A stretch of DNA of 64,000 nt from an uncultured Granulosicoccaceae bacterium (GTDB taxonomy: Bacteria > Pseudomonadota > Gammaproteobacteria > Granulosicoccales > Granulosicoccaceae). This document shows positions 33,920 to 43,803 of the stretch, in pieces. The notes under the pieces are model-generated. The model was given only the letters and a program-made list of their open reading frames with translations, had not been told where the DNA came from and did not search any database. The stretch covers positions 1 to 64,000 of the forward strand of contig CALHNS010000009.1 of assembly GCA_938035125.1 (NCBI GenBank), written 5' to 3'. The number at the start of each line of letters is the position of its first letter. Within the stretch, counting starts at the first letter, position 1. Position numbers and translations under genes: made by a program.

Positions 33920-34759
33920 CTAAGGCTTCAATTCCAACACTCGGTTATAAGCATCCTGCTTAGACACATTCAAAAGCTCAGCTGCGCAGCGAGCCACCGC
34001 TTTTGGCGGCAGCTGATCAATCAAAGCCTTGATTAACGCATCAAGCTCCAAGGTGCTCGTGGTGGGCACTTGTTCACACCCTGCAATCACCAATACAAAT
34101 TCACCGCGAGTTTGATTCGAGTCGGCTTTAACTTGGCTCAATACCTCACCAATAGTGCCGTGCAACACCGTCTCAAATTGTTTGGTCAATTCCCTAACCA
34201 AAGTCATCTCGCGATCTGCACCCAATACCGTTAACAGGCTCTCCAGAGAGGCAAGAATACGGTGCGGAGACTCATACAGCACAATAGTGCTTGAATCGTC
34301 ACGCAACTTGGCCAGCCAGCGTTCTCTCGCCGCGCTTTTAGCCGGTGGAAAACCAACGAAACGAAAGCTATCGGTAGGCAATCCAGACACACTCAAAGCC
34401 GCCAATAAGGCCGAAGGCCCTGGTATGGGAGACACCTTCACGCCAGCCTGCAAACACGCCCGCACTAAACGATAACCAGGATCACTGATGAGCGGTGTAC
34501 CCGCATCGCTTATCAACGCGAACGACTCACCTGCCTGCAACGCGTCGATAATCGAGCTAACCTTGGCAAGTTCGTTATGCTCATGTAAGGATTGGGTTGG
34601 GGTTGACACACCGTGGTGACGCAATAAATTACCGCTGTGTCGAGTATCTTCAGCCAAAATTCGATCAACGCCTTTTAGAATGGCGATGGCACGAGCTGAC
34701 ACATCATCCCGATGACCAATTGGCGTGGCCACTATGTACAGAGTATGCTTTACAACCAT
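33920..34759 (-). CDS. rsmI: 16S rRNA (cytidine1402-2'-O)-methyltransferase
   Basis: LYIVATPIGHRDDVSARA, EDTRHSGNLL, SDAGTPLISDPGYRLV. Confidence 0.96.
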   Translation of the reverse strand: MVVKHTLYIVATPIGHRDDVSARAIAILKGVDRILAEDTRHSGNLLRHHGVSTPTQSLHEHNELAKVSSIIDALQAGESFALISDAGTPLISDPGYRLVRACLQAGVKVSPIPGPSALLAALSVSGLPTDSFRFVGFPPAKSAARERWLAKLRDDSSTIVLYESPHRILASLESLLTVLGADREMTLVRELTKQFETVLHGTIGEVLSQVKADSNQTRGEFVLVIAGCEQVPTTSTLELDALIKALIDQLPPKAVARCAAELLNVSKQDAYNRVLELKP

Positions 34760-36716
34760 GAATGCACAGACTCAAGCGCGTATATACCGCGCAACTCGAT
34801 TGGCGCTAAGCCTACTGCTAGGAACCGTATTGCTCAGCGGGTGTGGATTTGGCGGCGGTTTGAAACCGAAACCGGTCGATGACCCGTCTATAAGCAGAAT
34901 AACAGACGCAGGCGCACGCAGGGCTTTGCAGCGAGGCAACCCTCAGGCAGCCGCCGACATCTATACAAAGCGTGCGGCAAATGCCTCCAACGCAGAACAA
35001 CAACAAGACTATTTACTGTTCGCCGCAGAAATACTATTCGATCGTGCCTTAGTTGCTCCTGGGCTTATCAAGCTTGCAGACCTTGTCCCGGTAATGGCAA
35101 CACCTGAGCTGCAAATTCGGCGCGATATCGTGCAATCCAAAGCCTATCTTTACAGTGATGATCCAGAAGCTGCCCTACTTGCATTGCCACAACCTGCAGA
35201 CGTTGCCGACCCATTACACCAAGCAAGAGTTTATGAAACGCAAGCGTTGGCGTACAACCTGTTAAAAGACGCCGACAATGAATTGCAGGCTAGGATTGAA
35301 TTAGAAAACGCCTTAAGTGACGTTAAGATCATCGATCGCAACCACAGCCAGATATGGCAGCTGCTCACCTCGTTACCCAGAACCACTGTTGAATCACTAA
35401 CCACCAACGTAAGAAGTGATGTGTATCAAGGCTGGATTGAACTGCAGCTGGCTCATACGGCCATTGATGAAGCCTCGCGTTTAAATCGATTAGCGCAGTG
35501 GCGAGAACTCTTCCCCGATCACCCAGCAAACGATCGCTTTATTACTACTTTAGATACGCGAGAAGCGCCAACCACGATCGTTGCTGATGGTGAAGTGAAT
35601 GTTATTGCCGTACTTTTGCCCCTTTCCGACTCACGTATGGGGCGTGTAGCCGCAGCGGTTCAAGACGGTATCGTAGTTGCACACCGGCATGCTCAAAGCC
35701 GTGTGAAAACACCCACTGTAAGATTTTATGATGTGGGCGCAACACCTGCTGCCGCGCGAACAGCGTACACCGCTGCATTAAATGATGGCGCCAATGCCGT
35801 CATCGGCCCGCTTCGAAAAGAATCGGTTGCAGCCATTGTTACGCAACGCGAAATCCCTGTACCAACAGTTACGTTAAACACCGTTGATGCGGGTGTGCAG
35901 CAAGGACAGCTCAACAATCTCATTCAATTTGGATTGGCACCTGAAGATGAAGCACGATCGGCCGCATCGCGTGCCATCGGTTTGAATTTAAGGAACGCGG
36001 TGGTTTTACAAGCCGACGATTCTCGCGGTGATCGCGAAGCGCGTGCCTTTCAACAAGCGATGTATAACTTAGGTGGTAACGTGGTGCACGTTGCGGTATT
36101 ACCTAAAGATCAATACGACTATGGCAACGAAATCAAAGATGCATTGCTCATTACACAAAGTGATCAACGTTTTAGAGCCTTAAGTCGTACTGTGGGCCAA
36201 AAGCTTTTTTTCGAGCCCACCATTCGAACTGATGCTGACATGGTGTTTTTAGCCGTTGGCTCAGAGCAAGCCCAATCGGTACGTCCACAATTGGATTTTT
36301 TCTACGCCGTTGAGCTTCCTAGGCTGGGTACATCTCGCCTTGCTTCAGGCACAGATGATTTAAAAGTTAATAAAGACTTAAACAGCCTTTTCTACCCTGG
36401 CACTCCGTGGCAGCTAAGAAAATCACTTCGACAAGACCCACTTCGACAAGAGATTGTGGCGAACTTCCCAGCGGCTAGTGGCGTTTACGCAAACCTATAC
36501 GCCTTGGGTGTTGATGCCTTTAACGTGGCAACACAGCTGGATACGTTAAGCTCTGGTTCAAGACTGGACGGTTACACCGGCGAGCTGCAATTAACCTCAG
36601 ATGGCCGCATTCAGCGCTACCTAGACTGGGCTCAGTACCAAGAGGGTGTATCGGTGGGCGTGAAGCGAGTGGAAGCCCCACAATCTGCTGAATTGGCTGG
36701 TAGTTCGCCTAATTGA
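34758..36716 (+). CDS. lpoA: Penicillin-binding protein activator LpoA-like lipoprotein
   Basis: Lipobox LLSGC, C-terminal periplasmic-binding-like fold (VIAVLLPLSDSRMGRVAAAVQDGI); rsmI/lpoA/yraN context. Confidence 0.88.
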   Translation: MNAQTQARIYRATRLALSLLLGTVLLSGCGFGGGLKPKPVDDPSISRITDAGARRALQRGNPQAAADIYTKRAANASNAEQQQDYLLFAAEILFDRALVAPGLIKLADLVPVMATPELQIRRDIVQSKAYLYSDDPEAALLALPQPADVADPLHQARVYETQALAYNLLKDADNELQARIELENALSDVKIIDRNHSQIWQLLTSLPRTTVESLTTNVRSDVYQGWIELQLAHTAIDEASRLNRLAQWRELFPDHPANDRFITTLDTREAPTTIVADGEVNVIAVLLPLSDSRMGRVAAAVQDGIVVAHRHAQSRVKTPTVRFYDVGATPAAARTAYTAALNDGANAVIGPLRKESVAAIVTQREIPVPTVTLNTVDAGVQQGQLNNLIQFGLAPEDEARSAASRAIGLNLRNAVVLQADDSRGDREARAFQQAMYNLGGNVVHVAVLPKDQYDYGNEIKDALLITQSDQRFRALSRTVGQKLFFEPTIRTDADMVFLAVGSEQAQSVRPQLDFFYAVELPRLGTSRLASGTDDLKVNKDLNSLFYPGTPWQLRKSLRQDPLRQEIVANFPAASGVYANLYALGVDAFNVATQLDTLSSGSRLDGYTGELQLTSDGRIQRYLDWAQYQEGVSVGVKRVEAPQSAELAGSSPN

Positions 36717-36822
36717 TCTGTGGCTTACATAAAATCGCGCAAAACTAGGTAATGTGTGGCTTGTGAGTTAATTCAGTGCTTTGGGTGGCCGATGCACTGC
36801 TAAAGCGGTGGTTAATTTCTCC

Positions 36823-38526
36823 ATGCCAATTTCAGAAGCTGATAACAGACCAAAGATAGCCAGGCGTTCAGCCGATGATGTCATGACGTTAGAGCGCATG
36901 GGGTCATTCCATCAATGTCGCTTAAGTTTCATGCGACAGCTAACACGGCGCATGGCAGCAGAGCAATGGCAATTCAGCCGCCCTCATTTCAACATAGATG
37001 AAAACGGCGTGGGCTATGCGGTTTATACCGCAGCCTATCCCGGCGGCAAGGCATCGTTAGTTGCCTTCGCTCATGATCTGCCCGACGAGCTAAGATCTGA
37101 TCGTGTAATCGCCGAGCAATGGGACACCACCTTTTCATTATTCAACGGCGAGCCAACGGCCGAAGACATTCAACGCTTACAAAACAATGTGCCCTTGCAA
37201 GAAGCTGGGCGCGTTAGTGAATCTGAACTCACCCTCTCAAGGGCAAATCGATCCGTTCGCCTTTGGGAACACGTTGTGGATGCCTTATCGCAAGGCAATC
37301 AACCGAATGAACAAGCCTTACACGATGTGGGTTACTTAATGCGCACAACGGCTGTATACGGTTCGGGAAAATTCGGTGCAGCCGACAGAGAACAACTTAA
37401 GAGCGACTTAAGTAATCCTAATACATTTAAAGCGCCATTTTCCGTTGAGATGTTAACCGTTTATTTAATTCGCACCTTTGTTAGAGATTTGGTTAATCAT
37501 GCTGCGTTTTGCAAAGGCCGTGAGAACGCGATTGAACTAAGCCCAGACTTAGCTCGTGGGTTAGGCATTGGTAATTCCACTGGTTTAGGCATGGCGCCAT
37601 TTTTAATAAACCACCCCGTGCTTATAAGCAATTGGATTTCAGCTAAAGAAGAGGCTATAGCCCGTGTGCGTTCCATTGAACAAGTAACCGATGATGATGT
37701 TAAAAGCGTCTTTATTTTATTGAAACGTATGCAATTACTAACTGAACGCTGGCAATCTGCGCATCCCATTCAACAAAAGAAATTAGCCGCTTTAACAAAC
37801 GATTTAGATCAAGTAGAACAGTATTTAACCCAAGCATCGGTTAACACAGCGTTTTATTGGAATGAGCTAACGAACTGGTGCGAGCAGCATTTAAGCACCG
37901 AAGGCCAAGAATGCATGGCCTCGTTAATGCTCGAACCCTACGCTGAGATGATAGACGGCTTAAGTGACTGCATGGACGACCCCATCAGTAGCACTCTTCG
38001 AATTGATGGCACGCAAACCATCGAAACCACATCAGAACTTATAAAAACAAGTTTCGGCTGGGCAACGGATATCAACTGGGCATCAGAAAAAGCTACCGCA
38101 CGTTGCTGGTATGTGTCAGAAGAAAAATTAGAACCTAGATTGGGTGAACGATACGAAGAACCCATCAATGATTATGAACAACCACTAGCGCCAGCGCGTG
38201 ATGCGGTTGCTGCATTAAACGCGATGCAGTCTTGGGATAATAAAAAAAGAGTGGCCGAATTTTTAGTGGTACACCCCGAACACAGACGAACAGTGCAACG
38301 TGCTCAATGGAGCTCAATGGCCCCCTATGGCGAAATTAGAGACAACACGATCGATGCCTCTATGCTTCCCATCGATTTATTAAGAGCAAAATTATCATTC
38401 TTTGGCGCTACTCGATTCGACCCGCGATCGGATCGCTGGGTGCGTATTTGCTTATACCCTGGTGCACCCTACCCTGAGGAACTCAACACCGATAATGCCG
38501 ATCTTTGGATATACCCTGATGCTTGA
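36823..38526 (+). CDS. Uncharacterised protein (581-aa ORF from 36781; about 567 aa from the ATG at 36823)
   Basis: Intact ORF with coding character; Gly-rich LARGLGIGNSTGLGMAPFLINHPV; overlaps the next gene by 4 nt; no family recognised. Confidence 0.8.
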   Translation: MPISEADNRPKIARRSADDVMTLERMGSFHQCRLSFMRQLTRRMAAEQWQFSRPHFNIDENGVGYAVYTAAYPGGKASLVAFAHDLPDELRSDRVIAEQWDTTFSLFNGEPTAEDIQRLQNNVPLQEAGRVSESELTLSRANRSVRLWEHVVDALSQGNQPNEQALHDVGYLMRTTAVYGSGKFGAADREQLKSDLSNPNTFKAPFSVEMLTVYLIRTFVRDLVNHAAFCKGRENAIELSPDLARGLGIGNSTGLGMAPFLINHPVLISNWISAKEEAIARVRSIEQVTDDDVKSVFILLKRMQLLTERWQSAHPIQQKKLAALTNDLDQVEQYLTQASVNTAFYWNELTNWCEQHLSTEGQECMASLMLEPYAEMIDGLSDCMDDPISSTLRIDGTQTIETTSELIKTSFGWATDINWASEKATARCWYVSEEKLEPRLGERYEEPINDYEQPLAPARDAVAALNAMQSWDNKKRVAEFLVVHPEHRRTVQRAQWSSMAPYGEIRDNTIDASMLPIDLLRAKLSFFGATRFDPRSDRWVRICLYPGAPYPEELNTDNADLWIYPDA

Positions 38527-39296
38527 TAACCCTTAGCGGCAAACGAACAGTGAATACGTCTATAAACGAAGTGGCTGCGTTAGCCCGAAAAGCTGCAAAA
38601 GGCGCTGGATACTCTTGGTCAATGGCTGATGAAGTCGCTTTTGCAACCACTTGGTTGTGCCGAAACGGTGTTGAAGCTGCCAGCATGGTCGCCACCCACT
38701 TAGATCAAATCAGCAACATCGGCGTTGATGCCTTAAAACTCAGTTCGCTAACTTTTCCTTGGCGCGGCACTGAGAAAGGGCTGTGTTCGGTATCAGCAGG
38801 TGCCGTTTTTTCAGATCTTGCAACTGAACCCGATGTGCAATCTACAGAGCTTATTGATGTCGTGTCGCCCATGCTATTAATTCCCTTTGTGGCGTATGCC
38901 AGCCAACGGTTGGTAAAACACCACAACTCATTAACAATTGAAGATGCTAACAGCAATAAATTAGCCTGCCTATCATCAGTGAATTGCGATTCATTCAGTG
39001 CAAACATTGCAGCTGTTGAAAATCATGCCTGGCTGCATGGCTTAACACGACATAACGCATCGGATACGAAAAGCGAATTAATATCAGATAAAAAATTATC
39101 TGCAGGTATTACTCACTGCACGATGAAAACCTGCGCTATTGAAGCACTCAATGACAACCCCAAGCCTGCGCGCCATCGGCTGGATATTCCATCAGATACG
39201 CTTGATAAACTGAATCATTACGCAAGCCTAACTTACGCTCCAGCAACTGAAGCTTCCAGAGAAGGTGCCGGCGCAGGAACAACGGACAACGATTAA
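38523..39296 (+). CDS. DUF3726-like protein
   Basis: N-terminal SINEVAALARKAAKGAGYSWSMADEVAFATTWLCRNGVEA pattern; overlaps the upstream ORF. Confidence 0.6.
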   Translation: MITLSGKRTVNTSINEVAALARKAAKGAGYSWSMADEVAFATTWLCRNGVEAASMVATHLDQISNIGVDALKLSSLTFPWRGTEKGLCSVSAGAVFSDLATEPDVQSTELIDVVSPMLLIPFVAYASQRLVKHHNSLTIEDANSNKLACLSSVNCDSFSANIAAVENHAWLHGLTRHNASDTKSELISDKKLSAGITHCTMKTCAIEALNDNPKPARHRLDIPSDTLDKLNHYASLTYAPATEASREGAGAGTTDND

Positions 39297-39349
39297 AAAA
39301 CCCCGTAAGCTAATACTCACCCTATCTTATTATCCGACAAGGACGTCGA

Positions 39350-39790
39350 ATGAACCGTACTAAATCATCAACCCCTGATAACCACAAAAAGGGCCGCTGG
39401 GCTGAGCTTTTAACTGAACGTTGGTTAAAATCAAAAGGGCTAACCCCGCACTCAAGAAACTACCACCGACGTTTAGGCGAAATTGATTTAGTGCTGCGCG
39501 ACAACAGCAAGAACACTTGGGTGTTTGTGGAAGTAAAATATCGAGGATTGCGGGCAAAGGTATCAGGTATTGATGCCATTACCGCCGGTAAAAAAAGACG
39601 GCTGCAGAAAACGGCTGAATTATTTCTGCAACGTCAGCATGACCAAACCAGCGCAGCCCGCATCGATGTAGTGGTAATCACGCATGAATCCAACCTTTGT
39701 GAAAACAATCCGCCTTATCTTGATTACGGCCATGTTCACGATGTACTTGGCGAGCATTCCCTACATTGGATTCAGAACGCAATTGAATAA
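39350..39790 (+). CDS. yraN: YraN family (UPF0102) endonuclease-like protein
   Basis: GRWAELLTERWLKSKGLTPHSRNYHRRLGEIDLVLRD...VFVEVKYR. Confidence 0.93.
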   Translation: MNRTKSSTPDNHKKGRWAELLTERWLKSKGLTPHSRNYHRRLGEIDLVLRDNSKNTWVFVEVKYRGLRAKVSGIDAITAGKKRRLQKTAELFLQRQHDQTSAARIDVVVITHESNLCENNPPYLDYGHVHDVLGEHSLHWIQNAIE

Positions 39791-39839
39791 GCTCTTATCC
39801 AATGAGCCAGCTTAAGATGAACCGCTTTGCAACGAATCG

Positions 39840-40247
39840 CTATTTTACGACGGTTAAGTTCGGTCGTTTTATTTCGCTAGAAGGCGTTGGCTTATCATCG
39901 CTGCCCTTAGGTGATGAGGGATCAGGCGGGGTGCTGTCATCTTGTTCACCGAACATCATGCCTTGACCATTTTCGCGCGCGTATATGGCAATAACACTTG
40001 CCACCGGCACGTTAACGTCCATCGCCGTGCCGCTAAACCGCGCGTTGAAGGTAACGGCGTCGTTCCCCAGTACTAGGCTGTGCGTGGCTTCGGGGCTAAT
40101 GTTCAGTATGATCCGACCGTTTTCTACAAACGAGCGCGGGACTTCAACCTCATCGGAGGTGGTTTCCACCAACATATATGGCGTAAAGTTATTGTCCACG
40201 ATCCATTCGTACAACGCACGGATCAAATATGGCCGACTGGATGTCAT
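39840..40247 (-). CDS. sspB: ClpXP protease specificity-enhancing factor SspB
   Basis: RPYLIRALYEWIVDNNFTPYMLVE, acidic tail with C-terminal PNLTVVK. Confidence 0.93.
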   Translation of the reverse strand: MTSSRPYLIRALYEWIVDNNFTPYMLVETTSDEVEVPRSFVENGRIILNISPEATHSLVLGNDAVTFNARFSGTAMDVNVPVASVIAIYARENGQGMMFGEQDDSTPPDPSSPKGSDDKPTPSSEIKRPNLTVVK

Positions 40248-40873
40248 GCGTTCCTCAAAGCTTTTTCAGCAACCGATAGGCTGTTCTGAAAACCATCACG
40301 ACTGAAAATCCGGTTTGCGTATGCGCTTACCGCTTCAGCCCCTCCAGGGAGAACAATGCCATATTGTGGCAATCGCCACAACAGAGGCGCTAGGGTGGCA
40401 TCTAATATGGAATATTCTTCACTAAGAAAGAACGGCATGGCAGCAAAAACACTGCTGGACGCGTTCAGCGAATCGGTTAGCTGAGCAGCGGCTTTGGATT
40501 GAGTGGATGTGTCAGAACTTGCCAATGCAGGTAATAAAGCGTACCAATCGGCCTCAATACGGTGCAAAGCCAAACGGGTTCTGGCACGAGACACTGGGTC
40601 AACCGGCAGAAGCGGTGGGTGCGGGTATCGCTCATCAAGGTACTCATTGATGACCTTTGCATCGTACAACCCCAAATCCCGATCGATAAGCGTGGGAAGC
40701 GATGCCGTGGGGTTCACCACCATCAGCTCTTCAGGCAATACGCCACCTGCAGGCTCGATAATTTCAGCGTTGATGTCTTTTTCGGCCAAGACAAGCCGAA
40801 CACGATGACAATGGATACAGTCTGCATGGGAATACAAAGCCATTGCCGATTGGTGATTCGCTGAAGTACTCAA
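40244..40873 (-). CDS. sspA: Stringent starvation protein A (GST-like)
   Basis: GST fold; HRVRLVLAEKDINAEIIE; paired with sspB. Confidence 0.93.
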   Translation of the reverse strand: MSTSANHQSAMALYSHADCIHCHRVRLVLAEKDINAEIIEPAGGVLPEELMVVNPTASLPTLIDRDLGLYDAKVINEYLDERYPHPPLLPVDPVSRARTRLALHRIEADWYALLPALASSDTSTQSKAAAQLTDSLNASSSVFAAMPFFLSEEYSILDATLAPLLWRLPQYGIVLPGGAEAVSAYANRIFSRDGFQNSLSVAEKALRNA

Positions 40874-40886
40874 TGCCTAAGACTCC

Positions 40887-40918
40887 AAAGCCCGGTCGAT
40901 GGGTATCGAACGGGCTTT
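40887..40918 (-). terminator. Hairpin between petABC and sspA
   Basis: AAAGCCCG-(TCGAT/ATCGA)-CGGGCTTT, 8+5 bp stem, short U-run. Confidence 0.6.
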
Positions 40919-40966
40919 GTTAGTGTTTCAATTAGCGTAAATGTAAATAGCTGTCTGTCTTCACCG

Positions 40967-41761
40967 CTATTTACGAATGTCCTTCCAGTATTCTTGCTTC
41001 AAGAACCAAGTAAGGATGGCCATACCGAATAGAAACAACATAACCCAAAAGCCAATACGTTGCCTTTGCTGCTTTATGGGGTCTGAGAGATAAGCTAAAA
41101 ATGCGGTTAAGTCAGTAACCATTGCATCGTATTCTTCAGGCGACATGGTGCCTTCAGTAGCTTGCTCTAACCCCACCATCACTTTCGTTTCTACACCGTC
41201 TTGCTCTTGCACTTCATATACGGGCTTCTGCCAACCTTGGTATTCCCACAATACGTGCGGCATAGCAGCACCTGGATATACCACGTTATTTACACCAACA
41301 CCGCCACGTTCTTCATCAAGATAAAACGTTTTCATGTACGTGTAGATCCAATCGGCACCACGCGAACGAGCCGTTAAGGCTAAATTAGGCGGCACCACAC
41401 CGAAGGCCTGACGACCGTAATCCGTTGTCATGGCATTAGCCATTAGAGAACCCACTTTGGTTTGTTCACCGGATTTATCGGTGGTGAACACAAAGTTTTC
41501 AAGCGTCTCTTCTTCAGATAAACCTAAATCTTTCGCCATACGACTGTAACGGTGATAGTCCGCTGTGTGGCAACCCATGCAGTGATTCACAAACACTTGC
41601 GCGCCACGCTGTAAAGACTTCTGATTGCCCGTGTCGATAATGGGAGTTTCTAATGCGACACCGCCGCCACCTGCTGCAAGTGCAGAACCTGCCACGGTGG
41701 ATGCAACAATTAATACGATGGATTGTGCTTTTCGTAGCGTTGACATGGTCAGTGCACTCAT
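40967..41761 (-). CDS. petC: Ubiquinol-cytochrome c reductase cytochrome c1
   Basis: CMGCH haem motif, C-terminal TM anchor. Confidence 0.95.
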   Translation of the reverse strand: MSALTMSTLRKAQSIVLIVASTVAGSALAAGGGGVALETPIIDTGNQKSLQRGAQVFVNHCMGCHTADYHRYSRMAKDLGLSEEETLENFVFTTDKSGEQTKVGSLMANAMTTDYGRQAFGVVPPNLALTARSRGADWIYTYMKTFYLDEERGGVGVNNVVYPGAAMPHVLWEYQGWQKPVYEVQEQDGVETKVMVGLEQATEGTMSPEEYDAMVTDLTAFLAYLSDPIKQQRQRIGFWVMLFLFGMAILTWFLKQEYWKDIRK

Positions 41762-42999
41762 GATGTCACCCTTTCTGGAACGGGCTTCGTGTTCTCGTTT
41801 TTACTGATGATAAACAGGCCGACAAAGAAACCAAAGTAAACTAACGAACCCAATCGCGAGATGAATGTGCCCACAGGTGTTGGCGCTTGCATACCGAAAT
41901 AACCCAGTACGACAAAAGCTACAACAAAAGAGCCCAGTAGAATCTTATAAGCGACTGAACGGTAACGGATAGAGCGAACACGGCCGCGATCGATCCATGG
42001 CAAAAAGAACAACACAACAATCGCAGCTCCCATTGCTAACACACCACCTAACTTACTGGGCACCGCACGTAAGATGGCATAAAACGGTGTGAAGTACCAA
42101 ACCGGTGCGATGTGATCAGGCGTTTTCAAAGGATCGGCAGGAATGAAGTTCGGATGCTCTAAAAAGTAGCCGCCCATCTCTGGTGCAAAGAACACGATCG
42201 CGAAAAACACGATTAGGAAAATCGTCGCACCAAACAGATCTTTCACTGTGTAGTACGGGTGGAAAGGGATGCCGTCTTTCGGAATGCCTTCCGCATTTTT
42301 GTGGCGTTTGATGTCTACACCGTCGGGGTTATTCGAACCCACTTCGTGCAAAGCAATAATGTGCGCAACCACCAAACCAATCAACGCCAGAGGCACCGCA
42401 ATAACGTGCAAGGCGAAAAAACGATTCAATGTGGCATCAGACACAATGTAATCACCTTTCAACCAAAGGGTTAGCGCATCCCCAATACCGAATGGAATAG
42501 CACCAAACAGCGAGATGATAACTTGCGCACCCCAATAACTCATCTGACCCCAAGGCAATAGGTAACCCATAAAGGCTTCAGCCATTAAGGCTACATAAAT
42601 CAGCATGCCAAAAATCCAGATTAGTTCACGCGGCTTTTGATAAGAGCCGTACATTAATCCTCGGAACATGTGCAGATAAATCACCACGAAGAACATGGAT
42701 GCGCCGGTGGAATGCATATAACGAATAAGCCAACCGAAATTCACATCACGCATGATGTATTCAACCGATTTGAACGCCAAATCCCCATCGGGCTTGTAGT
42801 TCATGGTTAGAAAGATTCCGGTAACGATTTGAATAACCAGCACCATTAACGACAATGCGCCAAACAGGTACCAGAAATTGAAGTTTTTCGGAGCGTAATA
42901 TTTAGTGACGTGCTCTTCTAACAACTTTGTTAGAGGAAAGCGTTCGTCAATCCAACCGACAACGCCTTTACCACTTTCTGCGTTCTTATCTACGCTCAT
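41758..42999 (-). CDS. petB: Ubiquinol-cytochrome c reductase cytochrome b
   Basis: NFWYLFGALSL, PEWY-region equivalent PVWYFTPFYAILRA. Confidence 0.97.
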   Translation of the reverse strand: MSVDKNAESGKGVVGWIDERFPLTKLLEEHVTKYYAPKNFNFWYLFGALSLMVLVIQIVTGIFLTMNYKPDGDLAFKSVEYIMRDVNFGWLIRYMHSTGASMFFVVIYLHMFRGLMYGSYQKPRELIWIFGMLIYVALMAEAFMGYLLPWGQMSYWGAQVIISLFGAIPFGIGDALTLWLKGDYIVSDATLNRFFALHVIAVPLALIGLVVAHIIALHEVGSNNPDGVDIKRHKNAEGIPKDGIPFHPYYTVKDLFGATIFLIVFFAIVFFAPEMGGYFLEHPNFIPADPLKTPDHIAPVWYFTPFYAILRAVPSKLGGVLAMGAAIVVLFFLPWIDRGRVRSIRYRSVAYKILLGSFVVAFVVLGYFGMQAPTPVGTFISRLGSLVYFGFFVGLFIISKNENTKPVPERVTS

Positions 43000-43643
43000 G
43001 CTGCTGCTCCAGAATCTTCGCCCACCTTAATCAGATCGTCTGATAAGAACTGGTACGGAGGAACTTCAAGGTTGGTTGGTGCAGGTACACCCGAATACAC
43101 CCGCCCTGCCATATCGAATTTAGAGCCATGACACGGACAGAAAAAACCACCCGCCCAATCGCTGCCTAAGTCGGGTGGCGCAATTTCGGGGCGATAAGTG
43201 GGAGAGCAACCCAAGTGCGTGCAAATACCTACCACCACAAACAGGTTAGGTTTTATCGAGCGCACATCGTTGGTTGCATAGGCTGGCTGTTGTTCCACTT
43301 CGGAATCAGGATCGCTGAGCTTTCCTAAGTCGCTGCGTAAACTAGCTAACGCTTCTTCGGTGCGATTGACAATCCACACGGGCTTGCCTCGCCATTCCAC
43401 CGTCATCATTTGACCGGGCGCCAATTTACTGATGTCGGCTTCAACCGGTGCGCCTGCCGCTTTTGCGCGAGCACTGGGTGACATGGAACCCAGCATGGGC
43501 AGTAATAACGCCACAGCACCTGCGCCACCAGCAACCGATGCGCCGGTTACCAAAAGGCGTCGTCGTTTGGGATCTTCAGGTGTTGTTGCGAAAGAACTTT
43601 CCACCGCAGACTGAACACCCGTTGCCTTTTTCTTCGAACTCAT
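42996..43643 (-). CDS. petA: Ubiquinol-cytochrome c reductase Rieske iron-sulfur subunit
   Basis: CTHLGCSP and CPCHGSKFD Rieske motifs. Confidence 0.97.
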   Translation of the reverse strand: MSSKKKATGVQSAVESSFATTPEDPKRRRLLVTGASVAGGAGAVALLLPMLGSMSPSARAKAAGAPVEADISKLAPGQMMTVEWRGKPVWIVNRTEEALASLRSDLGKLSDPDSEVEQQPAYATNDVRSIKPNLFVVVGICTHLGCSPTYRPEIAPPDLGSDWAGGFFCPCHGSKFDMAGRVYSGVPAPTNLEVPPYQFLSDDLIKVGEDSGAAA

Positions 43644-43803
43644 GGAAGGACTCCAAAGTCTCTTTTATTACGTCTGGAATTACGAATTGTTAACCGCACA
43701 AGATTACCACACAGAGGCTCATCAAATGGCGCTGACGCTGCGTTCCAAAGTCCCTTGCACTGGACGACAAAACGCGCAAGCACCCGTCGATTTATTGCCG
43801 CCA

